Position numbers and translations under genes: made by a program | In this document: positions 46,301 through 57,361 of the stretch, piece after piece | Numbering within the stretch: position 1 is the first letter of the stretch | Layout of the letters: every line of letters starts with the position of its first letter | DNA from: Perognathus longimembris pacificus | Lineage: Eukaryota; Chordata; Mammalia; Rodentia; Heteromyidae | NCBI RefSeq assembly: GCF_023159225.1 | Contig: NC_063170.1 | Location: 20,366,735-20,430,734 of the forward strand | Direction: 5' to 3' | DNA length: 64,000 nt | The notes under the pieces: model-generated | Seen by the model: the letters and a program-made list of their open reading frames with translations, nothing else | Told to the model about the DNA's origin: nothing | Database searches by the model: none

Positions 46301-47164
46301 CTTCACACTGGGAAACAAAAGAAGAAGTGGTAGTTCCCCACTTACAGGGGACCCCCCCCCCCCACTCCATGCTAACCCTGTGTCTCTAGGGACTTGTAAA
46401 ATCCCCCCCCCCCCATGCCTGGGCTCCTGGAGGCCAGGCTTGGCATGTCCAGCTTACTGTGTGGCTTCAGCCATGTCCTTGGGGCTCAGGGACTCGCTTC
46501 TCCAGATGCAGATGAAGAGTGGGGTCCAGAAGCCTACCCGAGGGTCTCAGAACAGGAGCCAGGGCCTGCCAAGAAGGAAGGCGGGAGGCCCTGTAAGAGC
46601 TGGGGGCCTGGCTTCAGGGCCTCGTGCCTGAGGATGGGAGAGTCACGGGCTGGCCACTTGGTCCCTCAGCAGCCAGAAGCCATAGGAACTGCGGTCACGC
46701 CTCTGCTCTGCATTCTTCTTCCTTCTCCACCCGTCCCCATGTCCCACTGACTCCCCAGCTCTCCCTTAGATCCACCTCCTCCTCCCCTGAACCCCTGAAC
46801 CCCCTCAACCCCTCCCCTCCCTGTGGCAGCCAGACCAGCAGCCAGGCTCTCAGCTGCCTGCACCCCTCTCCCACTTGGGGACCTTGGGGGTCTCCCCTAA
46901 GCACAGAGCCCAGGCCTCTGGCTATGACCTTGAAGGCCTCCTTTCAAGACGTGTCCCCCTCCCAGAGGGCCAGATCACTCACAGTTCCTCAAAGAAGTCT
47001 GTGGCCCTACCCTGGTTGTGATGACGCCTGCCACTTCTCTACCAAAGAAACTCCTACACGTGTGTCAAGAGCCCCTTCAAATATCACTTTTTGGGACTTC
47101 ACACTGCGACCAGTGACTTGGAATGTGGCCCGAAGGACTCATTGTCAAAGCTTTTTATGTATAA

Positions 47165-47395
47165 TGTGTGGCCAGTAATGGGCTTGAACTCAGGGCCTGG
47201 GTGCTGTCGCTGAACTTTATCACTAAAAGCTGATGCTCTGTCACTTGAACCATAGCTCCACTTCCAGCTTTCTGCTGGCTAATTAGAGACAGGGGTCTCA
47301 CAGACGTGTCTTCCCAGGCTGGCATTGAATTGCGATCCTCAGAGCTAAGCTTCCAGAGTAGTTAGCTGACAGGTATGAGCCAACAACACCAGGTT
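47165..47395 (-). mobile_element. 7SL/tRNA chimeric SINE
   Basis: taatgggcttgaactcaggg through gtagttagctgacaggtatg. Confidence 0.83.
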
Positions 47396-47639
47396 AGAAT
47401 CCATGATTAATGAGAACAGTCAGTTCAGCTAGCGGGAAAGTTGTGGAAGTGATGGTGACAAAGGTCATGTGGCCATGTAATATCACTGGATGCCAAAGCA
47501 TTGCACAGGAACAAATGGAAAATGTACTCCTGAATGTTTTACCAATACAAGGGAAGTCTTTCCTCAAGTTGAATCAAGACACTAGAACTAATATTTCTGG
47601 TTAATTGTAAAATGCTGAACATTAGGAAAATGATTAGGG

Positions 47640-48750
47640 CTAGGGACTCTAACCCAAACCCTAAGCCTAGACCCAACCATGACCTAAGCTTACCCCTAGA
47701 CATAAACATAACTGTAACACTATCCCCAACATTAACCATAACCATAACCCTAGCAGTAACTTTAACCCTAACCCTAGACCCAACCCAAACCATAACCCTA
47801 ACCTTAAACATAACTCTAACCATAAATTTAACCATAACACTAGAAACAAAGATAGCAATAACCTGAAACCTAACCTTAGCCCAAACCTTAATCCTAGCCC
47901 ACCCCAACCCCAAGCTTAACCCTATCCCAGGATCAAGCCTTAACATTACCCCTAAACCAAAGCCTAGCGTCAACCCTAACCTTAACAATAACCCTAGACA
48001 AAACCAAACCCTAGACCCAAAACTAACCAAAATCCCACCCTAAACCGACCAAAAACCCTAAGCCTAAACCTAAACCTTGGCACAACTTAAACCTAACCTT
48101 ACCAATACCCAAAACCCTAACACTAACCCTAAAAGTAGCCCTAACCCTAAACCTAGCCACAACCCAAACACTAAACCTAGACTTAACCCTAATCCTCAAC
48201 ATAACCCTAGCCCTCACATGGACTCTAACCCTGACTGTAAAAATGGCCTAACCTAAAACTAAAGATAGCCTTTACCCGAGCCCTAACCCTAACCTTAACC
48301 CAAGCCCAACACTAACCCTAACACTGGACTTAATTCTAACCCTAACCCTAGATACAACCCTAACCATAACTCTAGACACAACCTTAAGCATAACCTAATC
48401 CAAGCCCAAAGGAAAACCCAAACCCAAACCCTAACAATCCTAACCCAAACAGTAACAATATCCCAAACACTAAACATAACCCCAAGAGTAGAACCAACCC
48501 TAATCCTAAAAATAACCCTAACACTAAGCCCAAACAAAAACGCTAACATTAGCCCTAACCCGAATCCTAGACCCAACCCTAAACCTAACCCTAACCCTAG
48601 CCCTAACCTTAACGCTAGCCCCAATCTAATCCTAACACAAATCCTAGCCACAACCCTAATCCTAACCCTAGACCCAACCTTTACCCTAACCCTGGCCCAA
48701 TCCTAATCCTAACCCTAACCCTACCCCAACCCTAACCCTAACCCTAGCAT
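47640..48750. repeat. Degenerate interstitial telomere-type array (CCCTAA)n
   Basis: About 1.1 kb of imperfect CCCTAA units on the plus strand, with perfect runs at the right end (48700-48748, accctaaccctaaccctagc) and heavy C-to-A and insertion changes elsewhere. It contains no gene; open frames rich in TLTLT or GLGLG are artefacts of the period. It lies about 1.4 kb upstream of CCL22. Confidence 0.92.
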
Positions 48751-48759
48751 ATGCCATGG

Positions 48760-49370
48760 TAAAAACCTGGACTAAGTAGAAGGGGAAAAATACTTTGTGT
48801 GAAGGTTCTTGCCCTGTGTTCAGGCAGGTTTGCAAGTCCTAGGTTAGAGTCCGGAACGTCTTTTCAGTGTGAGTTCAATCTGGAAGTCACCCTGAGCATG
48901 GTGTCCTCAGAGCCTAAGAGCCGGCAGCCACCGGCGGTGGCCTGGGGTTCTTACTCCCTCCCTGGGGTTTTCTCAGAACCCCTCCAGGGCCCAGGGCCCT
49001 CCACAGTGGGTCACCAGGAGGATCCCCCCCTGGACAGCCCCTGGTCCCCAGGGACTTGACAAGTTTCAGGCCTCTCCTCCGGGCCCATCGTGGGCCTCTT
49101 GCTCTGGGCTGAGGGAGGGTAAGCCTGCCCCAGGGCCCTTCGCTTCCTTTAGCTGGAAGAGGGGCAGGCATGGAGCTCAAGGCTGCCTGGCTGCTGAGAC
49201 AGGCAACACAGCACAGTTCTCCAAGAAAGAAAGGGGAGTTCCCCCAGGGGGGCAGACAGGGAAGCGGCCTGAGGCAGAGGGCAGGGGTAGGCGACTGACG
49301 TCCCTTCCATCTTCCCCTCAGGTCAGTCACTACATACCCAAAGCTGCCTTTCTTGTTTATTAAATTATAA
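48760..49370. other. Intergenic, no gene recognised
   Basis: GC-rich unique sequence right of the telomere-like array; a 194-codon minus-strand open frame shows no domain. Confidence 0.5.
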
Positions 49371-49374
49371 AGCT

Positions 49375-49525
49375 GGGGGAGGTGGGAGGGGGGAATTGGG
49401 GAGAGGGAAAAGTAGGAGAAAAATGAGGGAGGAGGTAACAAATTTGATAATAAATGTATCCACTGCCTTACATATGAAACTGTAACCCCTCTGTACATGA
49501 CTTTGACAACAAATTATTTAAAGTA
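49375..49525 (+). mobile_element. LINE 3'-tail-like fragment
   Basis: A G-rich tract followed by gaaactgtaacccctctgta, a motif also at 3247-3290, where it ends in AATAAA and poly(A). Confidence 0.45.
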
Positions 49526-49562
49526 TCACTTTCTATATGGAAAAAATTTATAAAGCCATGAG

Positions 49563-49635
49563 AGCTGGGGGTGTAGCTCAGTGCGCTTAATATGTGCAAG
49601 GTCCTGGGTCTGAGTCCCAGCCTCCCCCCACACCA
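49563..49635 (+). mobile_element. ID-like tRNA-derived monomer
   Basis: gggggtgtagctcagtgcgc then ctgggtctgagtcccagc: tRNA-like A and B regions. It is too diverged for a functional tRNA. Confidence 0.65.
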
Positions 49636-50004
49636 AGGTTAAAATAGTTATACATAGTGCACCTCCATAATAATACATAAGGTATAAATGTGAATTTGTG
49701 CAGTTGCTAGATTGTGTCTAGCCAGATGTGCAGCAATCCAGGCATCAGAGGGCAGGGCGCAGAGGGGGAGGCTTGCCCTGTAACACACGCCCTGTTGTGT
49801 GTGAACTGAACATTCCCCCCCCACCCCCCCCCACCCTGCCGAGCTTAGTTGACCAAGGCAAAATGCCACCATTTTGAGTCCATGCAGCCCAAGGGTGGCC
49901 TGAACACCCACCTGCAGTTCATTTCACAGCCTCACAGGGGGCTTCAGACTCGGCAACGACTGTCTCTCAGAGTTTGTGTTAAGTCACAGACACACAAGTG
50001 TTCA

Positions 50005-50135
50005 CTGAGGGAGGAGAGGGAGGGAGGGAGGGAGGGAGGGAAGGAAAAGGAAAAGGAGGAAGGGAAGGAGGGAAAACCAGAGAGGGAGGGAGGGAGGGAG
50101 AGAGACAGGGAAGGAGAGAGGAAGGGAGGGCAGCA
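50005..50135. repeat. (GGGA)n purine tract
   Basis: gggagggagggagggaggga with GGAAA variants; the complementary strand is pyrimidine-only. Confidence 0.93.
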
Positions 50136-50420
50136 TGCAGTAAACACAAAATTACTGTTTGGAATTTTAATATATTATAATGGTTTCATTATGACTTTGT
50201 TATGGTCTTTGAGTATACTGTCTCCCCCACTTGCCTCTCTTGCCACCCCTTCCCTCCCTATGATCCCTTTCCTCTTTTCAAATAAACCCCCTTCTTTCAT
50301 GTCTCTTTTAAACACCTAGATTTCACATATGGGAGAAAACATGATGTTTGGCTTTCTAAGTCTGGATGACTTTGCTTAATATAATCTCTAGTTCCATTTA
50401 TTTTCCAACAAATGGAATAA

Positions 50421-50496
<76 letters not shown>
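50421..50496. repeat. Compound (TG)n(AG)n microsatellite
   Basis: About 11 TG units followed by about 26 AG units, abutting a minus-strand SINE. Confidence 0.95.
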
Positions 50497-50497
<1 letters not shown>

Positions 50498-50702
50498 CTG
50501 GGATGGAACTCAGGGCAAGGCATAGTCCTTGAGCTTTTATGCTCAAGGCTAGCACTCTACCACTCAAGCCTCAGCTCCACTTCTAGCTGCCGCCTCCTCC
50601 TCCTCCTCCTCCTCCTCCTCCTCCTCCTCCTCCTCCTCCTCCTCCTCCTCCTCCTCCTCTTCTTCCTCCAGGTTACAGATGTGAGCCACTTGTACCTAGC
50701 TA
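50497..50702 (-). mobile_element. SINE with internal TCC expansion
   Basis: SINE ends at 50510-50590 and 50672-50702 (gatgtgagccacttgtacct); the centre is a trinucleotide repeat. Confidence 0.75.
50588..50670. repeat. (TCC)n expansion inside a SINE
   Basis: About 24 cctcct units replace the middle of the SINE at 50497-50702. Confidence 0.93.
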
Positions 50703-51017
50703 ATTCTGTCTTCTTTGTGGCTAAGTAACACTCCATAGTGTATAGACTCCACGTTGTCTTTATCCATTCATCAGCTGACCATGAACAGTGCTACAATGAA
50801 CACAGACATGCAGGTGTCTCTATGTATGCTGACCTACATCCTTGCCACATAGGCGCAGAGGCTATGAGAACATAGGATCAGTCTAGCTGTTGTATTTGTA
50901 GAAGCCTCCGTATTGATTTCCACAGTGGCTGTACTAATTTTCACTCCCATCAAGAGTATGTGAAGGCTCCTTTCTCCTCACAGCCCCACTTGCATTTCTT
51001 GTTCTTTCCTCTTTTTG

Positions 51018-51200
51018 GTGTTGGTCTTGGGGCTTAAACTCAGGACTGGGGCACTGTCACTGAGCTTTTGTGCTCAAGGCTGGCCTTCTCTACCACTTGA
51101 ACCACACCATTTCACTTCTAGCTTTTTGGTGGTTAACTGGAGACAAGAGTCTCATGGACTTTCTTGCCTAGGCTGGCTTCAAACCTTGGCCCACGGGAGA
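51018..51200 (-). mobile_element. 7SL/tRNA chimeric SINE, 5'-truncated
   Basis: cttggggcttaaactcagga through tgcctaggctggcttcaaac. Confidence 0.8.
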
Positions 51201-51902
51201 ATTATTTTCTTGATGACAGCCATTCTGACTTCAGTCAGCTGTTTTGCACCTGTTTCTTCGCACCTCAGTTGTGTGCTGAAAGCAGCCCCCCATCAATCTG
51301 TCTTCCTCTATCAGCTGGGAGATTCCGTGCTATATTAACAGACCATAGCATCCATGGCCAAGCCCTATTGGATGTTTGGGGTTTTCCAGTCCCTTGCATT
51401 TACATTTTTAAAAAACACACACCAAATAACTTTTTTGAGTAAACTTACAAGGAAGAGGAGGGAGGCGGTGGATTCATTCCTAGAAGTAGAGCAGCTGGGC
51501 TCTTGATACCCCCCGAAAATCCCTGCCCTGAGCAGCTGCCTCGCTTCCTCTTTTCAGCAGAGCGAGGAAAGGGGCGCAGAGGAAGGATCCCCTTGGGGCA
51601 AGCACCTAGCTTGTTCTCACAGCCAAGAGAAAGGGGCATGGGCTGGCAAGTCTGGGGCCGTTGGGAGCAAACCTTGGGAGGAGCCAACAGCTTTAAGGCT
51701 GAGTCTATTCTGGAGCCTCTATGCTGGAGGCAGGAATAAGAGAAAACCTCTAAGATGAAGAGAGAAGCTGGGTGGAAGCTGGGAAGAAATGAAGGCCACA
51801 GTGGCAGCTACCACCACACTAGTGATAATAAATAGTAATAATAGTGATGATAATTTGCTCTAGTTTAGGTCTGCAGTGTTCTACAAATGTCCTGGTGCTG
51901 AG

Positions 51903-52132
51903 CCAGGGGTTGGTGGCTCACACCTGTAATCCTAGCTATTCTGAAGGCTGAGATCTGAGGATCACGGTCTAAGCCAGCCCTGGCAGGAAAGTCCATGAGA
52001 CGCTGATCTCAAATGAACCACCAGAAAACCAAAAGTGGCTCTGCGGCTCAAAGTGGTGGAGCGCTGGACTTGAGCTGAAGAGACCAGGGACAGTGTCTAA
52101 GCCCAGAGTTCAGACCTCAAGATCAAGAAAGA
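51903..52132 (+). mobile_element. 7SL/tRNA chimeric SINE
   Basis: ggttggtggctcacacctgt through agtgtctaagcccagagttc. Confidence 0.87.
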
Positions 52133-52188
52133 AAAAGACTTCTCTCCAGAGGGACTGTCTCTACAAGCTTGAAATCAATTGCCCAGAA

Positions 52189-52189
<1 letters not shown>

Positions 52190-52278
<89 letters not shown>
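52190..52278. repeat. Compound (TG)n(AG)n microsatellite
   Basis: About 25 TG units then about 16 AG units, again abutting SINE sequence. Confidence 0.95.
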
Positions 52279-52279
<1 letters not shown>

Positions 52280-52281
<2 letters not shown>

Positions 52282-52475
52282 CTAAGGCTTGAACTCAGGG
52301 CCTTACTTGTCCACTCAAGCCACACCTCCCATCTGGTTTTTCCTTTTGTGGGTTGATTTGAGAGAGTCTTGAGGACTTGTTCTTCCTGGGATGACTTCAA
52401 ACCTTGATCATCAGATCTCAACCTCCTGAGTAACTAGCTCCTGCTTGCACCATCTTGAATTCTCTGCTTTATAGT
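52280..52475 (-). mobile_element. Diverged 7SL/tRNA SINE
   Basis: ggcttgaactcagggcctta through caacctcctgagtaactagc. Confidence 0.65.
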
Positions 52476-52519
52476 AATCCCCTCTCCTGAGTTTTCTTTT
52501 CTTTCTTTCTTTTTTTTTC

Positions 52520-52703
52520 CTTTTTGATCTTTTTCCTCAAGGCTAGCACTCTATAACTTGAACCACAGCTCCAACTCCAGCCTTTTGCTGGTTAAATAAG
52601 ACTCTCACAGACTTTCTTGCCCAGGCTGGCTTTGAATCATGATCCTCAGATCTCAGCCCCCTGAGTAGCTAGTATTAAAGGCAGGAGCCACCAGTGCCTG
52701 GCT
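52520..52703 (-). mobile_element. 7SL/tRNA chimeric SINE, partial
   Basis: ctcaaggctagcactctata through gtagctagtattaaaggcag. Confidence 0.82.
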
Positions 52704-52834
52704 ACTTTGTTTTTCTCTCTTTTCTTCCTCACTTACATTTATTTTTTTGTTTTGTTTTGTTGAGATAAAGTCATGATACATTGCCCAGACTGACCTGGAT
52801 TCACAGTCCTCCTGTCTAGCTTCTTGTTTTGTTG

Positions 52835-53366
52835 CCAGTCCTGGGGCTTGAACTCAGGGCCTGAGCACTGTCCCTGGCTTCTTTTAATTTTTTTAATTAA
52901 ATTTTATTGACAAGGTGTTGTACAAAGGGGGTACAGTTACATAATAAGGTAGTGAGTACATTTCTTGTGATATCTGTTACATCCTCATTTTTCTTTCCCT
53001 TCCCTAGATCAGGTAGGCATATATACAATATCCAGTGTACCAAAATCATATACAGTAACCATGTAGGGTACGCCACAGGAAATTCACCTAGAACATTAAA
53101 CATAACGACAACAATAGAATCCTCCTGTGTCCTTCTCTTGGAGTTGTTTTTGCTTACCCTCGTCTTATATGACCATGGGTACATAGCTGTTGAGCTATTG
53201 TGATCCACTGATCTGGCTTCTTTTTTTGCTCAAGGCTAACACTCTACCACTTGAGCCACACACAGCGCCACTTCCGGCTTCTTCTATATAAGTGGTGCTG
53301 AGGAATCAAACCCAGGGCTTCATGTATATGAGGCGAGCACTTTACCACTAGGCCATATTCCCAGCC
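52835..53366 (-). mobile_element. Dimeric tRNA-derived SINE split by an L1 fragment
   Basis: 52835-52882 and 53215-53366 together make one element; the L1 fragment at 52884-53214 lies between. Confidence 0.88.
52884..53214 (-). mobile_element. L1 3'-end fragment inserted in a SINE
   Basis: L1 3' UTR sequence flanked by ctggcttctttt at about 52874-52885 and 53214-53225, the target-site duplication. The host SINE is split into 52835-52882 and 53215-53366. Confidence 0.85.
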
Positions 53367-53547
53367 CCCTGTCTAGCTTCTTAAGAGCAGGGATTACAGA
53401 TATCAGTCACCACACTCAGCCTTATCCTCTAAATTAATAAAGGACCTATGTAAAACATACATGTCTTAGGGCACACAACTTAGATTTGATAGCAGTTGAT
53501 ATTTTACTATATTTTTCTCTTCATTAAAAAAGTAAGAGGGGTGGGGG

Positions 53548-53740
53548 CTGGGAATATGGCCTAGTGGCAAGAGTGCTTGCCTCGTATACATGAGGCCCTG
53601 GGTTCAATTCCCCAGCACCACATATACAGAAAATGGCCAGAAGTGGCGCTGTGGCTCAAGTGGCAGAGTGCTAGCCTTGAGCAAAAAGAAGCCAGGGACA
53701 GTGCTCAGGCCCTGAGTCCAAGCCCCAGGACTGGCCAAAA
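53548..53740 (+). mobile_element. Dimeric tRNA-derived SINE, first of a pair
   Basis: Good A and B boxes; flanked by aaaaaagtaag. Confidence 0.92.
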
Positions 53741-53766
53741 AAAAAAAAAAAAAAAAAGTAAGTAAG

Positions 53767-53962
53767 GGCTGGGAGTATGGCCTACTGGCAAGAGTGCTTG
53801 CCTCCTACACATGAAGCTCTCGGTTCGATTCCCCAGCACCACATATTTGGAGAACGGCCAGAGGGGGCGCTGTGGCTCAAGTGGCAGAGTGCTAGCCTTG
53901 AGCAAGAAGAGGCCACAGACAGTGCTCGGGCCCTGAGTCCAAGGCCCAGGACTGGCCAAAAA
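53767..53962 (+). mobile_element. Dimeric tRNA-derived SINE, second of a pair
   Basis: Inserted directly after the first copy, same orientation; aagtaag flanks again. Confidence 0.9.
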
Positions 53963-54189
53963 ATAAAATAAATAAAGTAAGAAACACTATACACTTTAAT
54001 AAGTATATTACATACATGATCATTATTATACTTCATTAGAAAGTATCTTAGAGTCAAAGCTACCCTGCTCAGTCCATTTCCCTCCTTCTCTCGGTGTGGG
54101 TAACCACACAATCTTCCCTCAAAGCTGCGGGAGATCCCTCCTCAAAAGCCATCATCGTACTTTCATGGCTTTATAAATAAAACCTATAA

Positions 54190-54422
54190 ATAAAGCCTGT
54201 AATCCTAGCTACTCAAGAGGCTGAGATATGAGGATTGCGATTTGAAGCCAGCCTGGGCAGGAAAGCCTGTGAGACTCTTATCTCCAATTAACCACCAAAA
54301 TGCCACAAGGGGAGTTGTGTGGCTCAGTGATAGAGCGCTAGCCTTGAGCAAAACCAAACAAACAGAAAACCTCAGAGACAGTGCCCAGGCCGAGTTCAAG
54401 CCCCAGGATGGCACAAAATAAA
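54190..54422 (+). mobile_element. 7SL/tRNA chimeric SINE
   Basis: gcctgtaatcctagctactc through ttcaagccccaggatggcac. Confidence 0.86.
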
Positions 54423-54684
54423 TAACTCCTAGGGCTGCTTTGTGAGTCTTTCACTTTTTACTCTGTGCTTTCTTGTGAGCAGTTTTCCTGTAGCAGTCCA
54501 CATGGCTCCAGGATTTCATCCTCACTGTAGGCCCCAAGTCCTCCTTTGCACGATCATGTTCCCCCCAGTAGTGAACATTTAGATTGTCCCACATTTTCAC
54601 TATTGTTGACCCTTTGCAATGACTGCACATCCGTGCATGCATCTTCCCATCATTCACGCTTTCACTCTGTCTGTCCATCTCTCA

Positions 54685-54785
54685 GAGACAGATATAGTTA
54701 GTCCAAGTTGCCTTTGAACTTGTGCCCTTGGTGCCTCAGCCTCACAATTGCTGGGATTACAGCCTGTACCACCATAGCTGGATCT
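54685..54785 (-). mobile_element. 7SL-like SINE fragment
   Basis: gcctcacaattgctgggatt acagcctgta reading, i.e. a B1/Alu-like half element. Confidence 0.55.
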
Positions 54786-55033
54786 CTCATTCTTCTGTTT
54801 GACTTCGATTCTCCCGGAGGGCCCTGCTTCTCCTGCAACCTTCTTCATAGAGTGGGAATTTCTGTTTATTTGTTTTTGTTGGTCATGGGGCCTGAATTTG
54901 GGTCCTGGGCACTGGTCCTAAGCTCTTTTTGCTCAAGGCTGGTGCTCTACCACTTTGAGCCACAGCTCTGATTTTGGGTCCTCCCTCCACTCCCACCCCC
55001 TGGTGATTAATTGAAAGATAAAGAGTCTCTTGG

Positions 55034-56133
55034 CGAGGCCGCGCGGCCTCGGGGGGCGGAGGGGGGTGGGGAGGGCGGATCGGAAGCAACCGGTGTCTCC
55101 CGGCCCGGCCCCATCCCCGCCGCCCCTCCTCGGCACCCCGGGAGCCCCTAGCGTGCGCGCACACACACACACACGCACACGCACACGAGTCCCAGCCCGG
55201 GCCTCCGACCTATTTGCACCCCGTGAAAGGTCAGACTCGTCTCTGGGGAAACCGTGGAGTGGAAAGCATGGAAAAAATGACAGATCTTGTAGCTGTCTGG
55301 GATGTGGCCTTGAGCGATGGAATCCACAAGATTGAATTTGAACACGGGACCACATCAGGAAAGCGAGTAGTGAAAAGATAAGAAAAGAATGGATGTTTAA
55401 ACTGGTGGGCAAAGAAACATTCACAGTTGGAGCTGCAGAGACCAAAGCCACCATAAACATTGATGCCGTCTCTGGCTTTGCTTATGAATATACCCTAGAA
55501 ATTAACGGGAAGAGCCTCAAGAAGTACATGGAGAGCAGATCCAAGACCACCAACACGTGGGTGCTGCACTTAGATGGCCAGGACTTCCGAGTTGTCCTGG
55601 AAAAAGACACTATGGACGTTTGGTGCAACGGAAAACAAATGGAAACAGCAGGCGAGTTTGTGGACGATGGGACAGAAACACACTTCAGCCTTGGGAAGCA
55701 CGACTGTTACATAAAGGCGGTGAGCAGCGGGAAGCGAAGAGAGGGCATTGTCCACACCCTCGTGGTGGACAACAGAGAAATCCCAGAGACTCCCGAGTGA
55801 TTTCTCTTCATACACTGTAGTCCGAAGAAGTCAAGATCAGAACTTTTTAATGACTGGTAATTAAATATGTTCCACAGGTAACTTCTCGGTACATTTAGTC
55901 TGCTATGTTGGTTTGTTTTTTTTCCAAGTCATTTGAAACTAATATTCCAAGGGTCAGGGGAAAAAAATTATGTGCGACCATAATAGCCATTGCAGTTTAT
56001 TTTTTAAATAATGTAAAATGCTTTAGAGCCAAATGGAAAACAAGGCAGACCACAATCATTAGTGGTTCACTAACAGTAAATTGTAATAAACTGTGAAATA
56101 AAATTGGCGACTGGAAAAAAAAAAAAAAAAAAA
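55034..56133 (+). pseudogene. FAIM: FAIM processed retrocopy (Fas apoptotic inhibitory molecule)
   Basis: An intronless copy of FAIM mRNA with a GC-rich 5' UTR, coding region, 3' UTR, AATAAA at 56097-56102 and a poly(A) tail at 56115-56133. It is bounded by a 13-bp target-site duplication aagagtctcttgg at 55021-55033 and 56134-56146, the mark of LINE-mediated retroposition. The frame opens at 55277 with MTDLVAVWDVALSDGIHKIE. After GKRVV about 16 bases are missing compared with the human coding sequence, giving a stop at 55379. The parental frame resumes and stays open from 55393 to 55800 (135 codons, MFKLVGKETFTVG to NREIPETPE), with no further stop. The insertion splits an older SINE. It is called a pseudogene because of the frameshift, although the C-terminal two thirds is intact. 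Confidence 0.93.
55393..55800 (+). CDS. Residual open frame of the FAIM retrocopy, 135 codons
   Basis: Covers the equivalent of human FAIM residues 45-179, i.e. most of the beta-sandwich protein, from an internal Met that could serve as a start. Sequence identity with the parent is high. Translation is unproven, and no promoter was recognised apart from the inherited GC-rich leader. Confidence 0.35.
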   Translation: MFKLVGKETFTVGAAETKATINIDAVSGFAYEYTLEINGKSLKKYMESRSKTTNTWVLHLDGQDFRVVLEKDTMDVWCNGKQMETAGEFVDDGTETHFSLGKHDCYIKAVSSGKRREGIVHTLVVDNREIPETPE

Positions 56134-56246
56134 AAGAGTCTCTTGGACTTTCCTACCCAGGTGGGATTTGAACCATGATCCTCAGATCTCAGCCTCCTGA
56201 GTAGCTAGAATTACAAGTCTGAGCCACTGGTGCCCGGCTCTGTTGT

Positions 56247-56352
56247 TTTGTTTGTTGTGCTGGACTGGCACTTGAACTGAGGATCTCACGCTCCCACTCA
56301 GTTTTTTTACTCAAGGCTGGCGCTCTTCCATTGGAGCCACAGCTCCACCTCC
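56247..56352 (-). mobile_element. SINE right-unit fragment
   Basis: ggcacttgaactgaggatct through ttggagccacagctccacct. Confidence 0.7.
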
Positions 56353-57361
56353 ATCCCTTGCAGCCTTCTAAGAGGTGCTGTTCCCAGGGCAGAGCAGCAG
56401 TGGGGTAGAGCAGGGCTGGATTGGAGAAAACAAAGCTACTTCTGTAGCATCCATTCCCCACCTCCTCCCTCACAGTCAGTCAGTGGCCTTTGCTACCTGT
56501 CACCCCGCTCTTGCTGTGGTCATCTCCCACCCCTCCTTCAGGGACAATTATAGCTTCCAGCTCAGAGTCACCCCAACACCACGTGTCACCACTACCATGG
56601 TGAGCTCAGGGATCCGCCTCTGTGCCACAACCTACTCTCTTCCCTGAGCCTGCGCCTGGCCCCTCAGCCCCTCCGTGCCCTGTCCTGCTCTGGAGGGCAT
56701 GGAGCTAGTCACAGCTCCAACACAATCTCAACTTCAAGCAGCCCCTCTCCACCCTGGGCTCTCACTGCCCAGACCATCCAACACTGAATTCAGGCTGCCC
56801 CAGGCTGCCCCTTCTGCCCTTGGACCCTTCCTTCTCCCCTTCCTCCTGCCCCAGCCTGTTCAGTGCCAGAGCGATCTCCTCCACCCTCAGCTCCTCCCAC
56901 GGCACCCCCACTCCTGGCAAAACCAGTCCCCACGTGAAAGCCAGCTCGGCCGCTGCCCCAGGGCACCCAGTCATGCCCACTGCACATTCAAGGTCACCAC
57001 CCCCTGCAATCCCACCCACTACCCAGTCCTGACTCGCTCCTGTCCCACCGCCCCCGGGCCATCGGTCTAGCTTTCATATCTTCCCACTGCTCATGACAGA
57101 TGACCCGAACTCCAATTTCCCTGAGCAGCCAGAAGTTCCCAGAAGATCACACCCACCCATCAACTTGCCTGCTTCTAGTTCCCAGCTGACCTCTTTGCCT
57201 TCTCAAGGATATCACCCACAAAACTCCCATTTTTCCTGGGCCACAAGTTCCTCTATCCACTGCACGCGATGAACTGTTGATGTTTCCTGTCTTAAAAAAC
57301 AGTGCCTTGACCTCTACTTTTTCTTCTAGAAATTGTATCTTTACTGTAAAACTCGATAGCT
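56353..57361. other. Intergenic, pyrimidine-rich, no gene recognised
   Basis: C/T-rich sequence with overlapping open frames in several frames; no repeat family or domain was recognised. Confidence 0.5.

Larger units (their letters stand above)
50160..51000 (-). mobile_element. Old diverged L1 fragment, interrupted by a SINE and microsatellites
   Basis: 50700-50990 matches the L1 ORF2 3' end (gtggctgtactaattttcac, cactcccatc). The stretch 50160-50420 looks like its further 3' sequence. A SINE with expanded repeats lies between them. Confidence 0.6.
54880..56245 (-). mobile_element. 7SL/tRNA chimeric SINE split by the FAIM retrocopy
   Basis: 54880-55033 and 56134-56245 rejoin as one SINE once the retrocopy is removed. 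Confidence 0.85.

Noticed and set aside
47539..48651. Open frames rich in TLTLT or GLGLG over the telomere-like array
   Set aside because: They are translations of a six-base repeat, with no independent coding evidence.
48914..49498. 194-codon minus-strand frame
   Set aside because: No recognisable domain, runs into LINE-tail-like sequence, low-complexity start.
49563..49635. Functional tRNA gene
   Set aside because: A- and B-box-like motifs are present but the cloverleaf stems do not hold; best read as an ID-type SINE.
54451..54678. 75-codon minus-strand frame
   Set aside because: Cysteine/histidine pattern does not match any domain I know, and it lies in repeat-rich sequence.
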